Shown here piece by piece: positions 33,928 to 42,021 of a DNA stretch of 64,000 nucleotides (positions are counted from its first letter, which is position 1; each line of letters opens with the position of its first letter). Location: assembly GCF_003208435.1 (NCBI RefSeq), contig NZ_QKMF01000002.1, positions 248,001-312,000 on the forward strand. The letters are read 5' to 3'. The position numbers and the translations under genes were made by a program. Origin of the DNA: Pelagimonas varians. GTDB lineage: Bacteria; Pseudomonadota; Alphaproteobacteria; Rhodobacterales; Rhodobacteraceae. The notes under the pieces were generated by a model. That model was not told where the DNA came from. It worked only from the letters and a program-made list of their open reading frames with translations, and made no database searches.

Positions 33928-35009
33928 GCCGTTTAACAACCTTCCTCTCACGCACCGCCGGCAATGGGCCGGACCGTGCGGAGCGTATCGGCATCACCGA
34001 TGTACTAGCCTACAGCTATCTGTTTTTTGGAGTGCTGATCATCCTTGTGCCCGTGCTCTGGACATTTTTCAGTTCGATCAAATCGGACACTGCGGTCGAA
34101 AGCTTTGACACGCGGCTGGCCCCGATGGACCAGATCAGTGAAATGATCGAAGACGTTGGCGAAAAGGACGTCTGGATCTACACGGCCGAAGATGGCAGCA
34201 CCCAGCTGGTCTATAAGGCGGGTCCAACCCGCAAAGTAACCGATGTCGCGCCCGTGGATGACCCCGGTGCTGTCTTCAAAGTGCCGCGCACAAGTTTGGC
34301 CCCGCACGAAGAAATGCGGGTCGCGGTTGAAAACTATCTTGACCCGATTCTGAAACGGAACGGACAGGACAATTTCCACTTCTTCACCTATCTCTATAAC
34401 TCTGTGTTTGTGACGGTGATCGCGACTATGGTCACGCTGTTGATCAACGCAATGGCGGCCTTTGCGCTGTCAAAATACCGTTTTCGCGGGCGGCTGACTT
34501 TTACGATCTTGATTGTGGCAACGCTGTTGATTCCCAGCTCGATCATTCTTGTGTCGCTGTTCTTTGTGGTTTGGTCCTTTGGTTTGTTCGGCTCTCTCTG
34601 GGGGGTGATTATTCCGGCGGCCGCAACGCCTACAGGGGTGTTTTTGCTTCGCCAGTATATGCTGACCATCCCTGATGAACTGCTTGAGGCAGCGCGCATG
34701 GATGCGGCATCTGAATGGCGGATTTTCTGGCGGATCATCATTCCGCTTTCGCTACCGGCTTTGTCAGTTCTGGCAATCTTGTCCGTGATTTGGCGCTGGA
34801 ACGATTTCCTCTGGCCTCTGATCGTGTTGATCTCTGATCCCGCGTCGCACACGCTGCAATTGGGCCTGACGCAATTCGCGGGCGAGTTTGACACCAACTT
34901 CCATTATATCCTCGCCATGACTGTGGTGACGCTGATCCCGATCACGCTTGTGTTCGTTTGGCTCCAGCGCTTCATCACCACCGGCATCGCTACGACAGGT
35001 CTGAAATGA
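33924..35009 (+). CDS. Sugar ABC transporter permease 2 (MalG-type) with periplasmic insert
   Basis: 361 residues; MalG-like permeases are usually about 280. After the first membrane helix (YSYLFFGVLIILVPVLWTFF) comes an insert of about 90 residues (about 47-145) rich in acidic residues and without hydrophobic stretches (DTAVESFDTRLAPMDQISEM..), predicted periplasmic. The core resumes at LYNSVFVTVIATMVTLLINA, with the EAA loop LLEAARMDAASEWRIFWRII then PLSLPALSVLAIL. A P2-loop-like insert could contact the binding protein, as the MalF P2 loop does. It overlaps the ATPase gene by 4 bp. Confidence 0.9.
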   Translation: MSRLTTFLSRTAGNGPDRAERIGITDVLAYSYLFFGVLIILVPVLWTFFSSIKSDTAVESFDTRLAPMDQISEMIEDVGEKDVWIYTAEDGSTQLVYKAGPTRKVTDVAPVDDPGAVFKVPRTSLAPHEEMRVAVENYLDPILKRNGQDNFHFFTYLYNSVFVTVIATMVTLLINAMAAFALSKYRFRGRLTFTILIVATLLIPSSIILVSLFFVVWSFGLFGSLWGVIIPAAATPTGVFLLRQYMLTIPDELLEAARMDAASEWRIFWRIIIPLSLPALSVLAILSVIWRWNDFLWPLIVLISDPASHTLQLGLTQFAGEFDTNFHYILAMTVVTLIPITLVFVWLQRFITTGIATTGLK

Positions 35010-36100
35010 ACGATACATCACACGCCGCAAAAGCACCGGCTCTGCAGCTCTCGGATATTCGCAAAAGCTTTGGCACCGTGGATGTTATTCACGGTATCGA
35101 CTTGGAAATCCAAGAGGGCGAGTTCATCGTTTTCGTGGGCCCGTCGGGCTGCGGAAAGTCCACATTGCTGCGCCTGATCGCCGGGCTTGATGACCCAACC
35201 TCGGGGGACATCAACCTGAATGGCAAACGCGTCAACACCGTGCCCGCATCCGAACGCGGCCTGTCGATGGTCTTCCAAAGCTACGCGCTATATCCGCATA
35301 TGACAGTCGGGCAAAACCTGTCTTTTGGCCTTGAAAATCTGCGGATGGAGCGGGCGGAGATTGAGCGCCGCATCAATGACGCCGCCACGCTTTTGCAGAT
35401 TGATCACCTGCTCGGGCGCCGCCCCGGTCAACTGTCTGGTGGTCAACGCCAGCGGGTTGCCATCGGCCGCGCGATTGTGCGCGAACCGGTGATATTCTTG
35501 TTTGACGAACCTTTGTCGAATTTGGATGCCGAGCTGCGCTTGCAAATGAGAGTCGAGATTTCGGACCTGCATTCCAAGCTTAAAAACACCATGATCTATG
35601 TGACCCACGACCAGATCGAAGCCATGACCATGGCCGACCGGATTGTGGTTTTGCGTGGCGGCAATATCGAACAGATTGGACGCCCGCTGGATTTGTACAA
35701 TCACCCCAAGAATAAATTTGTTGCGGGCTTTTTGGGGGCTCCGCAAATGAACTTTCTTGAGGGGACTTTGGAGGGCAACGTCATTTCCCTAAATTGCGGA
35801 ATGGTGCGCGATGTGCCGGTGGCGCAGCCGGGCACTGGCAAGGTGACGCTGGGTATCCGCCCCGAAAACATCCACGTCAATCTGGACGGGCACGGCGACG
35901 AAACTGTGACTGTGCAAAACTACGAACAGCTGGGCGCGGTGACGTACATTTATGCAACCTTCCCGAACGGCGACACATTGACGGTGCAGCACGCACATCA
36001 AATCCCGCTGCAACGCGGGCAGGAATTGGGGGTCAGTTTCCCATCCGAGGCGTTCCACCTGTTTGGAGAAGACGATGCCTCGATGGAGCTGACAAGATGA
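35006..36100 (+). CDS. Sugar ABC transporter ATP-binding protein (MalK/UgpC type)
   Basis: 364 residues from the ATG at 35006, which overlaps the permease stop (ATGA). Walker A is GPSGCGKST, the Q-loop VFQSYALYPHMTVGQN, the signature LSGGQRQRVAIGRAIV, Walker B IFLFDEPLSNLDAE, and the H-loop YVTHDQIEAMTMADRI. The C-terminal ~120 residues form the TOBE/MOP regulatory domain (GFLGAPQMNFLEG, LGIRPENIHVN). ATPases of this group can be shared between several sugar importers. Its stop overlaps the next dehydrogenase start, so transporter and enzymes form one transcription unit. Confidence 0.94.
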   Translation: MNDTSHAAKAPALQLSDIRKSFGTVDVIHGIDLEIQEGEFIVFVGPSGCGKSTLLRLIAGLDDPTSGDINLNGKRVNTVPASERGLSMVFQSYALYPHMTVGQNLSFGLENLRMERAEIERRINDAATLLQIDHLLGRRPGQLSGGQRQRVAIGRAIVREPVIFLFDEPLSNLDAELRLQMRVEISDLHSKLKNTMIYVTHDQIEAMTMADRIVVLRGGNIEQIGRPLDLYNHPKNKFVAGFLGAPQMNFLEGTLEGNVISLNCGMVRDVPVAQPGTGKVTLGIRPENIHVNLDGHGDETVTVQNYEQLGAVTYIYATFPNGDTLTVQHAHQIPLQRGQELGVSFPSEAFHLFGEDDASMELTR

Positions 36101-37110
36101 AAGTTGCAATGATCGGTCTTGGGATGGTGTCGGGCACATTTGCCGACGCCATCCAAAATTGCAAAGGCGTGGACTTGTCGCTTGTCTATGCACGCTCCGC
36201 CGAAAGCCGCACGCGGTTTTTGGCCAAATGGCCCGATTTAGGCGCAGCCGAGGCGGTTTCGATCGCTGAAATTGCCGCTTCGGACGTGGACTTTGTATTG
36301 CTTACCACGCCGCCCAATGCACGGCAGGACATCGTCGAAGAACTGGTCGCAGCCGGCAAACCGATCTTGATGGAAAAACCTATCGAACGGACGCTGGACG
36401 CTGCAGTGAAGCTGGTGGAAACCTGCGAAACGGCGGATGTGCCGTTGGGAATAATGTTGCAGCATCGGGCGCGACCTGTGGTTAAGGATCTTCGGGCGTT
36501 GTTGCCCCAGCTGGGCGCGCTGCGCATGGCCGAGGTCAATGTGCCATGGTGGCGCCCGCAGGCCTACTATGACGAACCGGGGCGGGGTTCCTACGCGCGG
36601 GACGGCGGCGGCGTCATGATTTCGCAGGCGATTCACACAATGGATTTGATGCTGTCATTGACCGGTCCGGTGACCGAGGTGACGGCGATGAACGCCACCA
36701 CCGGCTTACACAATATGGAGTCCGAAGATTTCATGTGCGCAGGCCTGCGGTTTGAAAACGACGCAGTGGGGCAGTTGTTTGCAACCACCGCCAGCTTTCC
36801 CGGAAAAGGGGAAACGATCACGCTACATTTTGCGCAAGGGTCAACCCATCTTGAGGCGGGACAGTTGCAGATCAATTGGCACGATGGCCGATCTGAAACG
36901 ATTGGTCAGGCCGCCAGTTCCGGTGCCGGTGCCGATCCAATGGCCTTTTCCAGCGACTGGCACCGGTTTGTCATCGAGGATTTCGCCGAAGGGTTGTCAC
37001 AAGGCCGACCGCCCATGATATCCGGCCGGTCAGCGCTGGCGGTGCACCGGTTGATTGCGGCGCTGGAAGCGTCGGGGACATCGGGGCAGCGTGTTTCTGT
37101 ATCAAAGTAA
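36097..37110 (+). CDS. Gfo/Idh/MocA-family oxidoreductase (first of three)
   Basis: 337 residues from the ATG at 36097, overlapping the ABC ATPase stop. The Rossmann start is KVAMIGLGMVSGTFADAI and the catalytic motif is MEKPIERTLD. The substrate domain has PWWRPQAYYDEPGRGSYARD then GGGVMISQAIHTMDLML, where the conserved His of the active site lies. This arrangement (WWR..YY) resembles family members acting on sugar or inositol derivatives. The family uses NAD(H) or NADP(H); the specific substrate is not readable. Its direct coupling to the importer implies action on the imported compound. Confidence 0.9.
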   Translation: MKVAMIGLGMVSGTFADAIQNCKGVDLSLVYARSAESRTRFLAKWPDLGAAEAVSIAEIAASDVDFVLLTTPPNARQDIVEELVAAGKPILMEKPIERTLDAAVKLVETCETADVPLGIMLQHRARPVVKDLRALLPQLGALRMAEVNVPWWRPQAYYDEPGRGSYARDGGGVMISQAIHTMDLMLSLTGPVTEVTAMNATTGLHNMESEDFMCAGLRFENDAVGQLFATTASFPGKGETITLHFAQGSTHLEAGQLQINWHDGRSETIGQAASSGAGADPMAFSSDWHRFVIEDFAEGLSQGRPPMISGRSALAVHRLIAALEASGTSGQRVSVSK

Positions 37111-37184
37111 GTGGCGGGGCACTTTTGTCGCCGAAGCACTTGGTGAATACTATGCCTGCATTTGCAGGCGGGAGAGGAAAACAT

Positions 37185-38192
37185 ATGCCATTCAAACTTG
37201 GCGTTTTGGGCATTGATCACGGCCATATCTTTGGCATGCTCAGCAATATGCAGGCGCAGGGCTGCACCTGCGAAAGCTATTGGACCGACGGTCCTGCCGT
37301 CACCGAAGAAAAGTTCGGCCAAACGTTTCCGGAGTTGACCAAAGCTGCAGACAAGCGCGCGATTTTGGAAGATCTAGACATCGCCATGGTGCTGATTTCT
37401 GCCGTTCCTGCCGACCGCGCCGCATTGGCGATCGAAGCGATGGAGGCCGGCAAGGACGTAATGGTCGACAAACCGGGTTGCACCACGCTGGCGCAACTGG
37501 ATGCGATCAAAGAATGTCAGGCCCGCACCGGACGCATCTGGTCGGTAAATTTCTCGGAGCGGTTTGAAGTGCGCGCCACCACCAAGGCCAGCGCCTTGGT
37601 GGCGCAGGGCGCGATTGGGCGGGTTATTCAAGTCGTTACCTTGGCCCCGCACAAGCAAAACCTCAAAACACGGCCCGATTGGTATTTTGAACGGGAACGC
37701 TATGGCGGTATCTTGACGGATATCGGCAGTCACCAGGTTGATCAGTTTTTGCATTTCACCGGATCAACCGATGTCAAAATTGCCGCGGCGCATGTCGAAA
37801 ACACAACGTTGCCAGCGCATCCGGGCTTTCAGGACTATGGTGAGATGACCCTACATGGCGATGGCGGTCACGGCTATTTGCGGCTTGATTGGTTCACGCC
37901 GGATGGCCTGCCAACATGGGGCGACGGGCGGTTGTTCCTGCTGGGGACCGAAGGCACGATTGAATGTCGCAAATACACTGATATCGGCCAGCCGCATCGC
38001 ACAGATAACCTCTATTTGGTCAACGGGACCGAAAACACGCATATCGATTGCCGCGATGTTGATTTGCCATATTTCCCCAGCTTGACTGCCGATGTTCAGG
38101 ACCGAACCGAAACCGCCTGCGCGCAGGCACATACGTTCCTGACGATGGAAGTGTGCATCAAGGCGCAAATGAAGGCCGAAGAAGATGTATAG
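37185..38192 (+). CDS. Divergent Gfo/Idh/MocA-family oxidoreductase (second of three)
   Basis: 335 residues from the ATG at 37185, preceded by GGGAGAGGAAAACAT. The fold is recognisable (FKLGVLGIDHGHIFGMLSNM at the start, GGILTDIGSHQVDQFLHFTG in the C-terminal domain), but key motifs differ. The glycine-rich loop reads GIDHGH instead of GxGxxG, and the EKP motif is DKPG (VMVDKPGCTTL). A catalytic lysine is retained. These changes may mean altered cofactor handling or a distinct subfamily. A 74-bp gap separates it from the previous dehydrogenase, and it overlaps the next by 8 bp. Confidence 0.82.
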   Translation: MPFKLGVLGIDHGHIFGMLSNMQAQGCTCESYWTDGPAVTEEKFGQTFPELTKAADKRAILEDLDIAMVLISAVPADRAALAIEAMEAGKDVMVDKPGCTTLAQLDAIKECQARTGRIWSVNFSERFEVRATTKASALVAQGAIGRVIQVVTLAPHKQNLKTRPDWYFERERYGGILTDIGSHQVDQFLHFTGSTDVKIAAAHVENTTLPAHPGFQDYGEMTLHGDGGHGYLRLDWFTPDGLPTWGDGRLFLLGTEGTIECRKYTDIGQPHRTDNLYLVNGTENTHIDCRDVDLPYFPSLTADVQDRTETACAQAHTFLTMEVCIKAQMKAEEDV

Positions 38193-39243
38193 GGTTGCGA
38201 TCATCGGGGCAGGGATCGGCGCAGAGCATTTGGCAGGATACAAGACCTTGCCAGACCGGTTCGAAGTCGCCTGTGTCTGCGACTTGAATGCGGTCCGCGG
38301 TCAAGAATTGGCCGACGCGAATGACGTCGGTTTTACGACGGACTTTGCAGCGGTTCTGGCAGATGACAGCATTGATATTGTTGATGTTTGTTTGCCGCCG
38401 CATTTGCATTTCCAAAGTAGTATGGATGCGCTTGAGGCAGGAAAACATGTGGTTTGCGAAAAGCCGCTGGTGGCGTCGGTTCGAGATGCGGATTTGTTGC
38501 TAAAGGCAGCGGAACGGACAGGTAAAAACCTCTTCCCTGTCTTCCAATATCGTTATGGGATCGGTACGGCGCAACTCCAAGCGCTGCAAGAGGCGGGACT
38601 GGCAGGCAAGCTCTATGCCGGTTCAATCGAAACCCATTGGAACCGTGACGCAGAGTATTACGCCGTAGATTGGCGCGGCACTTGGGCAGGTGAACGTGGC
38701 GGGGCGATCTTGGGTCATGCGATCCACATTCACGACTTTCTGCCAGCTTTTCTGGGACCGGTAGCGCAGGTCTATGCTGATCTTGGAACGCGTGTGAATG
38801 ACATCGAAGTCGAAGACTGTGCCGCGTTGTCGATCCGGTTGGAAAGTGGCGCTTTGCTGACCTCTTCGGTGACTTTGGGCTGCGCAACTGACTATAGCCA
38901 CATGCGATTGATGTTCGAAGGGTTTACAGTCGAAAGTAGCACATCGCCTTATGCGCCAGCGGCCGAGGCTTGGAGCTTTGTGGCGCGGTCACCAAAAACG
39001 CAAGAACAGATTGATGCGGTACTGGAGAGTGTTGACCCTGCGCTTACCGGTTTCCCGGGCCTTTTTGCCGCTATGGCGGACGCTTTGGATGGGAAGGGCG
39101 GGCGTGAGGTTACAGCGTTAGATGGCCGTCGCTCTTTGGAATTCGTGACTGCTGTCTATGCGTCGTCGCGCAGTAATTTGCCGGTGAAGTTGCCTTTGGG
39201 GTCGGATCACCCGCTTTATAACGGTTGGCTTCCGACGTCATAA
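38185..39243 (+). CDS. Gfo/Idh/MocA-family oxidoreductase (third of three)
   Basis: 352 residues. It opens YRVAIIGAGIGAEHLAGYKT, has the catalytic CEKPLVASVRD motif, and GGAILGHAIHIHDFLPAFLG in the C-terminal domain with the active-site His. It overlaps the upstream gene by 8 bp and is the last gene of the sugar operon, followed by a strong hairpin at 39267-39298. With two other family members in the same transcript it may catalyse one step of a multi-redox sugar conversion, for example oxidation at one carbon and reduction at another; this is inference. Confidence 0.9.
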   Translation: MYRVAIIGAGIGAEHLAGYKTLPDRFEVACVCDLNAVRGQELADANDVGFTTDFAAVLADDSIDIVDVCLPPHLHFQSSMDALEAGKHVVCEKPLVASVRDADLLLKAAERTGKNLFPVFQYRYGIGTAQLQALQEAGLAGKLYAGSIETHWNRDAEYYAVDWRGTWAGERGGAILGHAIHIHDFLPAFLGPVAQVYADLGTRVNDIEVEDCAALSIRLESGALLTSSVTLGCATDYSHMRLMFEGFTVESSTSPYAPAAEAWSFVARSPKTQEQIDAVLESVDPALTGFPGLFAAMADALDGKGGREVTALDGRRSLEFVTAVYASSRSNLPVKLPLGSDHPLYNGWLPTS

Positions 39244-39266
39244 CCAGCTGGTCCGTTTCAAGATTT

Positions 39267-39298
39267 CAAAGACAGGGACCTGCTGGCCCCTGTCTTTG
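39267..39298. terminator. Bidirectional terminator between sugar operon and small exported gene
   Basis: CAAAGACAGGG and CCCTGTCTTTG (11-bp perfect arms, 10-nt loop) followed by TTGTC on the + strand lie between the convergent stops at 39243 and 39308. A similar T/A-flanked arrangement on the other strand makes it usable in both directions. Confidence 0.75.
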
Positions 39299-39307
39299 TT
39301 GTCAAAT

Positions 39308-39517
39308 TTACTTTGTGACGGCAGATACGTCATGGGAGACCATACCACCGATTTTACCGCAATCATCCGCGCTTTGGGCCAGAACGGTGACGTCATTGGC
39401 AACGCACAAAACGGCCGCTTCGCCATCGGCTCCAAGATCAACACCGATGTGAATGCCAAAAGCATGTGCGGACAGGGTGGAAGATAGAACAAAGGCAGTC
39501 GCTACTAGATATTTCAT
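39308..39517 (-). CDS. Small exported protein of unknown function
   Basis: 69 residues from the ATG at 39517, with TTAGGAAATACC just upstream; the longer frame 5' of this is not supported. The signal peptide is KYLVATAFVLSSTLSAHA, leaving a mature peptide of about 50 residues with two cysteines (AAVLCVANDVTVLAQSADDC) that could pair in the periplasm. I recognise no family. It lies 91 bp downstream of the caspase-like gene on the same strand and may be transcribed with it. Confidence 0.65.
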   Translation of the reverse strand: MKYLVATAFVLSSTLSAHAFGIHIGVDLGADGEAAVLCVANDVTVLAQSADDCGKIGGMVSHDVSAVTK

Positions 39518-39608
39518 GGTATTTCCTAATTTGTTGGTCGAATGACCGGTTGAATTGGATCGCATAGGCTGGGTTATGAAGTCGGCACGCGGCGCGACAT
39601 CATTCGGG

Positions 39609-40451
39609 TCATCGCGACGGTGGGGCCAACAGGCCGTCCGGATCACGAAAAATAGGAGTTTGGTTACAATTGGGTTCAAACCCATTGTTTTTGCGCATCT
39701 GCTCTTTTCTTTGGGCGCAGATCGGGATGGCCCGGGCACTGACATCGCTGTCAACCGATGCAAGTAAGGCAGGCAATGGGGATTTGGCACCGGTGGCAAG
39801 TGCTGCAATGAGAGCCCCTGAAAACAATGGCCTACTCAGATCTTGGGTAAGATTGGCCAGCTGGCCGGGCTTCGCAGAAGATATTGTGGCGACTTGGGTG
39901 CCGGGTGCCGCGACATCGTGCATCACATCTAGCGCAATCGCGCCGGACTGGCAGGCGTCAAACACGGCGATCAGTTCGCCCATTCCCAATTGGTGGAGCC
40001 ATGTGGCAAACTCACCGGCCTTGAGCCATTTGTGTTCGGCGAGTGCGAACTGGGTGACGCGTGGATCTTTTTCAGACCAAAACACCATCACGTCGTTGGC
40101 AGCCGTTGCCGCTGTTCCGGCGTGGTTCGACCCGTTGTGCATAACTGTATAAAGGACAAGGCGGTCAGATTTTGTGAATTCAGGCAACCCGTTCAGAAAA
40201 TCCGCAAGCCCCGCGACTGTGGCCTGTTCATTCAGTAGTGTATGGGTGTTTTGGGCGGGGATCTCAAAACGCTGCGATAGCGCTTGCGACATATCCGCAA
40301 CCGTATCTGTACAGAACCGGGCATCCATCCCCTTCCACGGGGGGCAGACGCCAATGGCGATCAGATGCGTGGTCGATGCAAGGGCTGTCTGCGCCAAAAG
40401 GCACAAACCAAACAACATCGATAACATTTGGAAACGCAGCAAAAGACCCAC
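39609..40451 (-). CDS. Exported caspase-like (peptidase C14) protein
   Basis: 280 residues with an N-terminal signal peptide (MLSMLFGLCLLAQTALA). The caspase p20 fold is visible: THLIAIGVCPPWKGM as strand 1, then SDRLVLYTVMHNGSNH with the catalytic His105, then ELIAVFDACQSGAIAL with Cys167, the expected His-Cys dyad. The usual YFSGHG is YTVMHNG here. A hydrophobic-rich C-terminal third follows. Bacterial metacaspase/orthocaspase relatives cleave after Arg/Lys or serve in stress or cell-death systems. Here the signal peptide places it in the periplasm. It lies 128 bp downstream of urtE on the same strand. Confidence 0.8.
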   Translation of the reverse strand: MGLLLRFQMLSMLFGLCLLAQTALASTTHLIAIGVCPPWKGMDARFCTDTVADMSQALSQRFEIPAQNTHTLLNEQATVAGLADFLNGLPEFTKSDRLVLYTVMHNGSNHAGTAATAANDVMVFWSEKDPRVTQFALAEHKWLKAGEFATWLHQLGMGELIAVFDACQSGAIALDVMHDVAAPGTQVATISSAKPGQLANLTQDLSRPLFSGALIAALATGAKSPLPALLASVDSDVSARAIPICAQRKEQMRKNNGFEPNCNQTPIFRDPDGLLAPPSR

Positions 40452-40579
40452 AACTTACCCCACTGAAAAGGGCCTGGTTTGGCCCCACTGTCTGCACATT
40501 CGGTGCAAAAAGCTTACAGTTGGTTAAGGCTTGCGGGGTCTTTCAAATTGTCGGTTTTTTTGACGGGCGGAGGCCGCGA

Positions 40580-41278
40580 TTACACCGAAACTTTGGCCAA
40601 CAGATCTTCGCGGTTGGTGTCAGCTGCGCTGGCGTCGTGGATGACGTTTCCGCGTTCCAAGGCTACAAAGTGATCCCCCAGATCATAGGCGAAATCAAAG
40701 AACTGTTCGACCAAAAGGATGGCCATGTCGCCCCTATCGCGCAGGTATTTGATCACTTCGCCAATCTGCTTGATGATGTTGGGCTGGATGCCTTCTGTGG
40801 GTTCATCCAGCAGCAAAAGCTTGGGCTTGGCCACCAATGCGCGGGCAATGGAAAGCTGCTGTTGTTGGCCACCGGACAGATCGCCACCCCGCCGGTTGAC
40901 GAAATCTTTGAGGATCGGAAACAGTTCGAAAATCTCGTCCGGAATGAAATGTTCGTCCTTGGGCAGGCAAGCAAATCCGGTTTCCAGATTTTCTCGCACA
41001 GTCATCAACGGAAAGACATCGCGCCCCTGCGGAACATAGCCAACACCCATATGCGCCAAAGCATGGGCAGGGGCGTTCAAACCAACGGTTTGGCCATTGA
41101 TCGACATATCGCCGCCAGACCGTTTATGCGTGCCCGATATTGCCTTGAGAAGCGAGGTTTTCCCGACACCATTGGTGCCCATCAGGCAGGTGGTCTTGCC
41201 CAGTTCGGCCTGCATGGAAACGTCATAAAGGATCTGCGAATGCCCGTAGTGCAGGGTCAGATTTTTGATATCGAGCAT
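40580..41278 (-). CDS. urtE: Urea ABC transporter ATP-binding subunit UrtE
   Basis: 232 residues, LivF-like. Walker A is GTNGVGKTS, the signature is LSGGQQQQLSIARALV, Walker B is LLLLDEPTEGIQPN, followed by VEQFFDFAYDLGD at the H-loop position where Q-F replaces the usual H. The DEPTEGIQPN and lack of a canonical H-loop His are typical of UrtE. It powers high-affinity urea uptake with UrtD. It is the last gene of urtABCDE, 2 bp after urtD. Confidence 0.95.
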   Translation of the reverse strand: MLDIKNLTLHYGHSQILYDVSMQAELGKTTCLMGTNGVGKTSLLKAISGTHKRSGGDMSINGQTVGLNAPAHALAHMGVGYVPQGRDVFPLMTVRENLETGFACLPKDEHFIPDEIFELFPILKDFVNRRGGDLSGGQQQQLSIARALVAKPKLLLLDEPTEGIQPNIIKQIGEVIKYLRDRGDMAILLVEQFFDFAYDLGDHFVALERGNVIHDASAADTNREDLLAKVSV

Positions 41279-41280
41279 GA

Positions 41281-42021
41281 TTAGCGTCCCAGATAAACGT
41301 CAATGACTTCAGGATTTTGGGTGACATGATCAAGGGTGCCTTCGGCAAGAACCGAGCCTTCGTTCAGCACTGTGACCTTGCAGTTCAACCGCCGGACAAA
41401 TTCCATATCATGTTCAACGACCACAACAGCGTGGGTCTTGGCGGCATTCACCAGAATATCGGTGGTTTTTTCGCGCTCGGCCGGGGTCATGCCAGCGGCA
41501 GGTTCATCGACCAACAGAAGGCGCGGGCTTTGCGCCAGCAGCATACCGATTTCCAGCCATTGTTTTTGCCCGTGGCTTAGCTCGCCTGACAGGCGGGGCA
41601 GTTCGTCAATAAGGCCAACCCGCTCTGCCAGCTCTTCGATCCGCTGCGCGCCGTTCTTGGTTTTGCGGTGCCGCAGCACATCAAACGGGCCGCGCGGGTT
41701 TTTCAGAGCGAGGGCAAAGTTTTCCCGCACTGTCTGCGCTTCGAAGACGGTGGGTTTTTGGAACTTGCGGCCGACACCGACCTTGGCAATCTTGCTTTCA
41801 CTCATCCCCAGTAGGGAAATGGATTTTTCGCCAAAGATCACCCGGCCTTCGTCGGGTTTGGTTTTGCCGGTGATGATATCCATAAAAGTGGTTTTGCCAG
41901 CGCCATTAGGACCGATGATGGCCCTCATTTCAGGTTCTGCAATCTGAAATGAAAGATTGTTAATTGCCTTGAACCCGTCAAACGAGACCGAGACGCCGGA
42001 CATTTCGAGAAGGGTGCTCAT
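41281..42021 (-). CDS. urtD: Urea ABC transporter ATP-binding subunit UrtD
   Basis: 246 residues, LivG-like. Walker A is GPNGAGKTT, the region VGRKFQKPTVFEAQTVRENF serves as Q-loop (UrtD-specific FQKPTVF), the signature is LSHGQKQWLEIGMLL, Walker B is LLLVDEPAAGMTP, and the H-loop is VVEHDMEFVRRL. The LSHGQKQWLEIGM variant is diagnostic of UrtD. The start overlaps the urtC stop (42018-42021). Confidence 0.96.
   Translation of the reverse strand: MSTLLEMSGVSVSFDGFKAINNLSFQIAEPEMRAIIGPNGAGKTTFMDIITGKTKPDEGRVIFGEKSISLLGMSESKIAKVGVGRKFQKPTVFEAQTVRENFALALKNPRGPFDVLRHRKTKNGAQRIEELAERVGLIDELPRLSGELSHGQKQWLEIGMLLAQSPRLLLVDEPAAGMTPAEREKTTDILVNAAKTHAVVVVEHDMEFVRRLNCKVTVLNEGSVLAEGTLDHVTQNPEVIDVYLGR

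Noticed and set aside
35794-36096. N-terminal extension of the first Gfo/Idh/MocA dehydrogenase
   Set aside because: The extended part overlaps the ABC ATPase TOBE domain in another frame; the ATG at 36097 overlaps the ATPase stop and starts a normal Rossmann fold.
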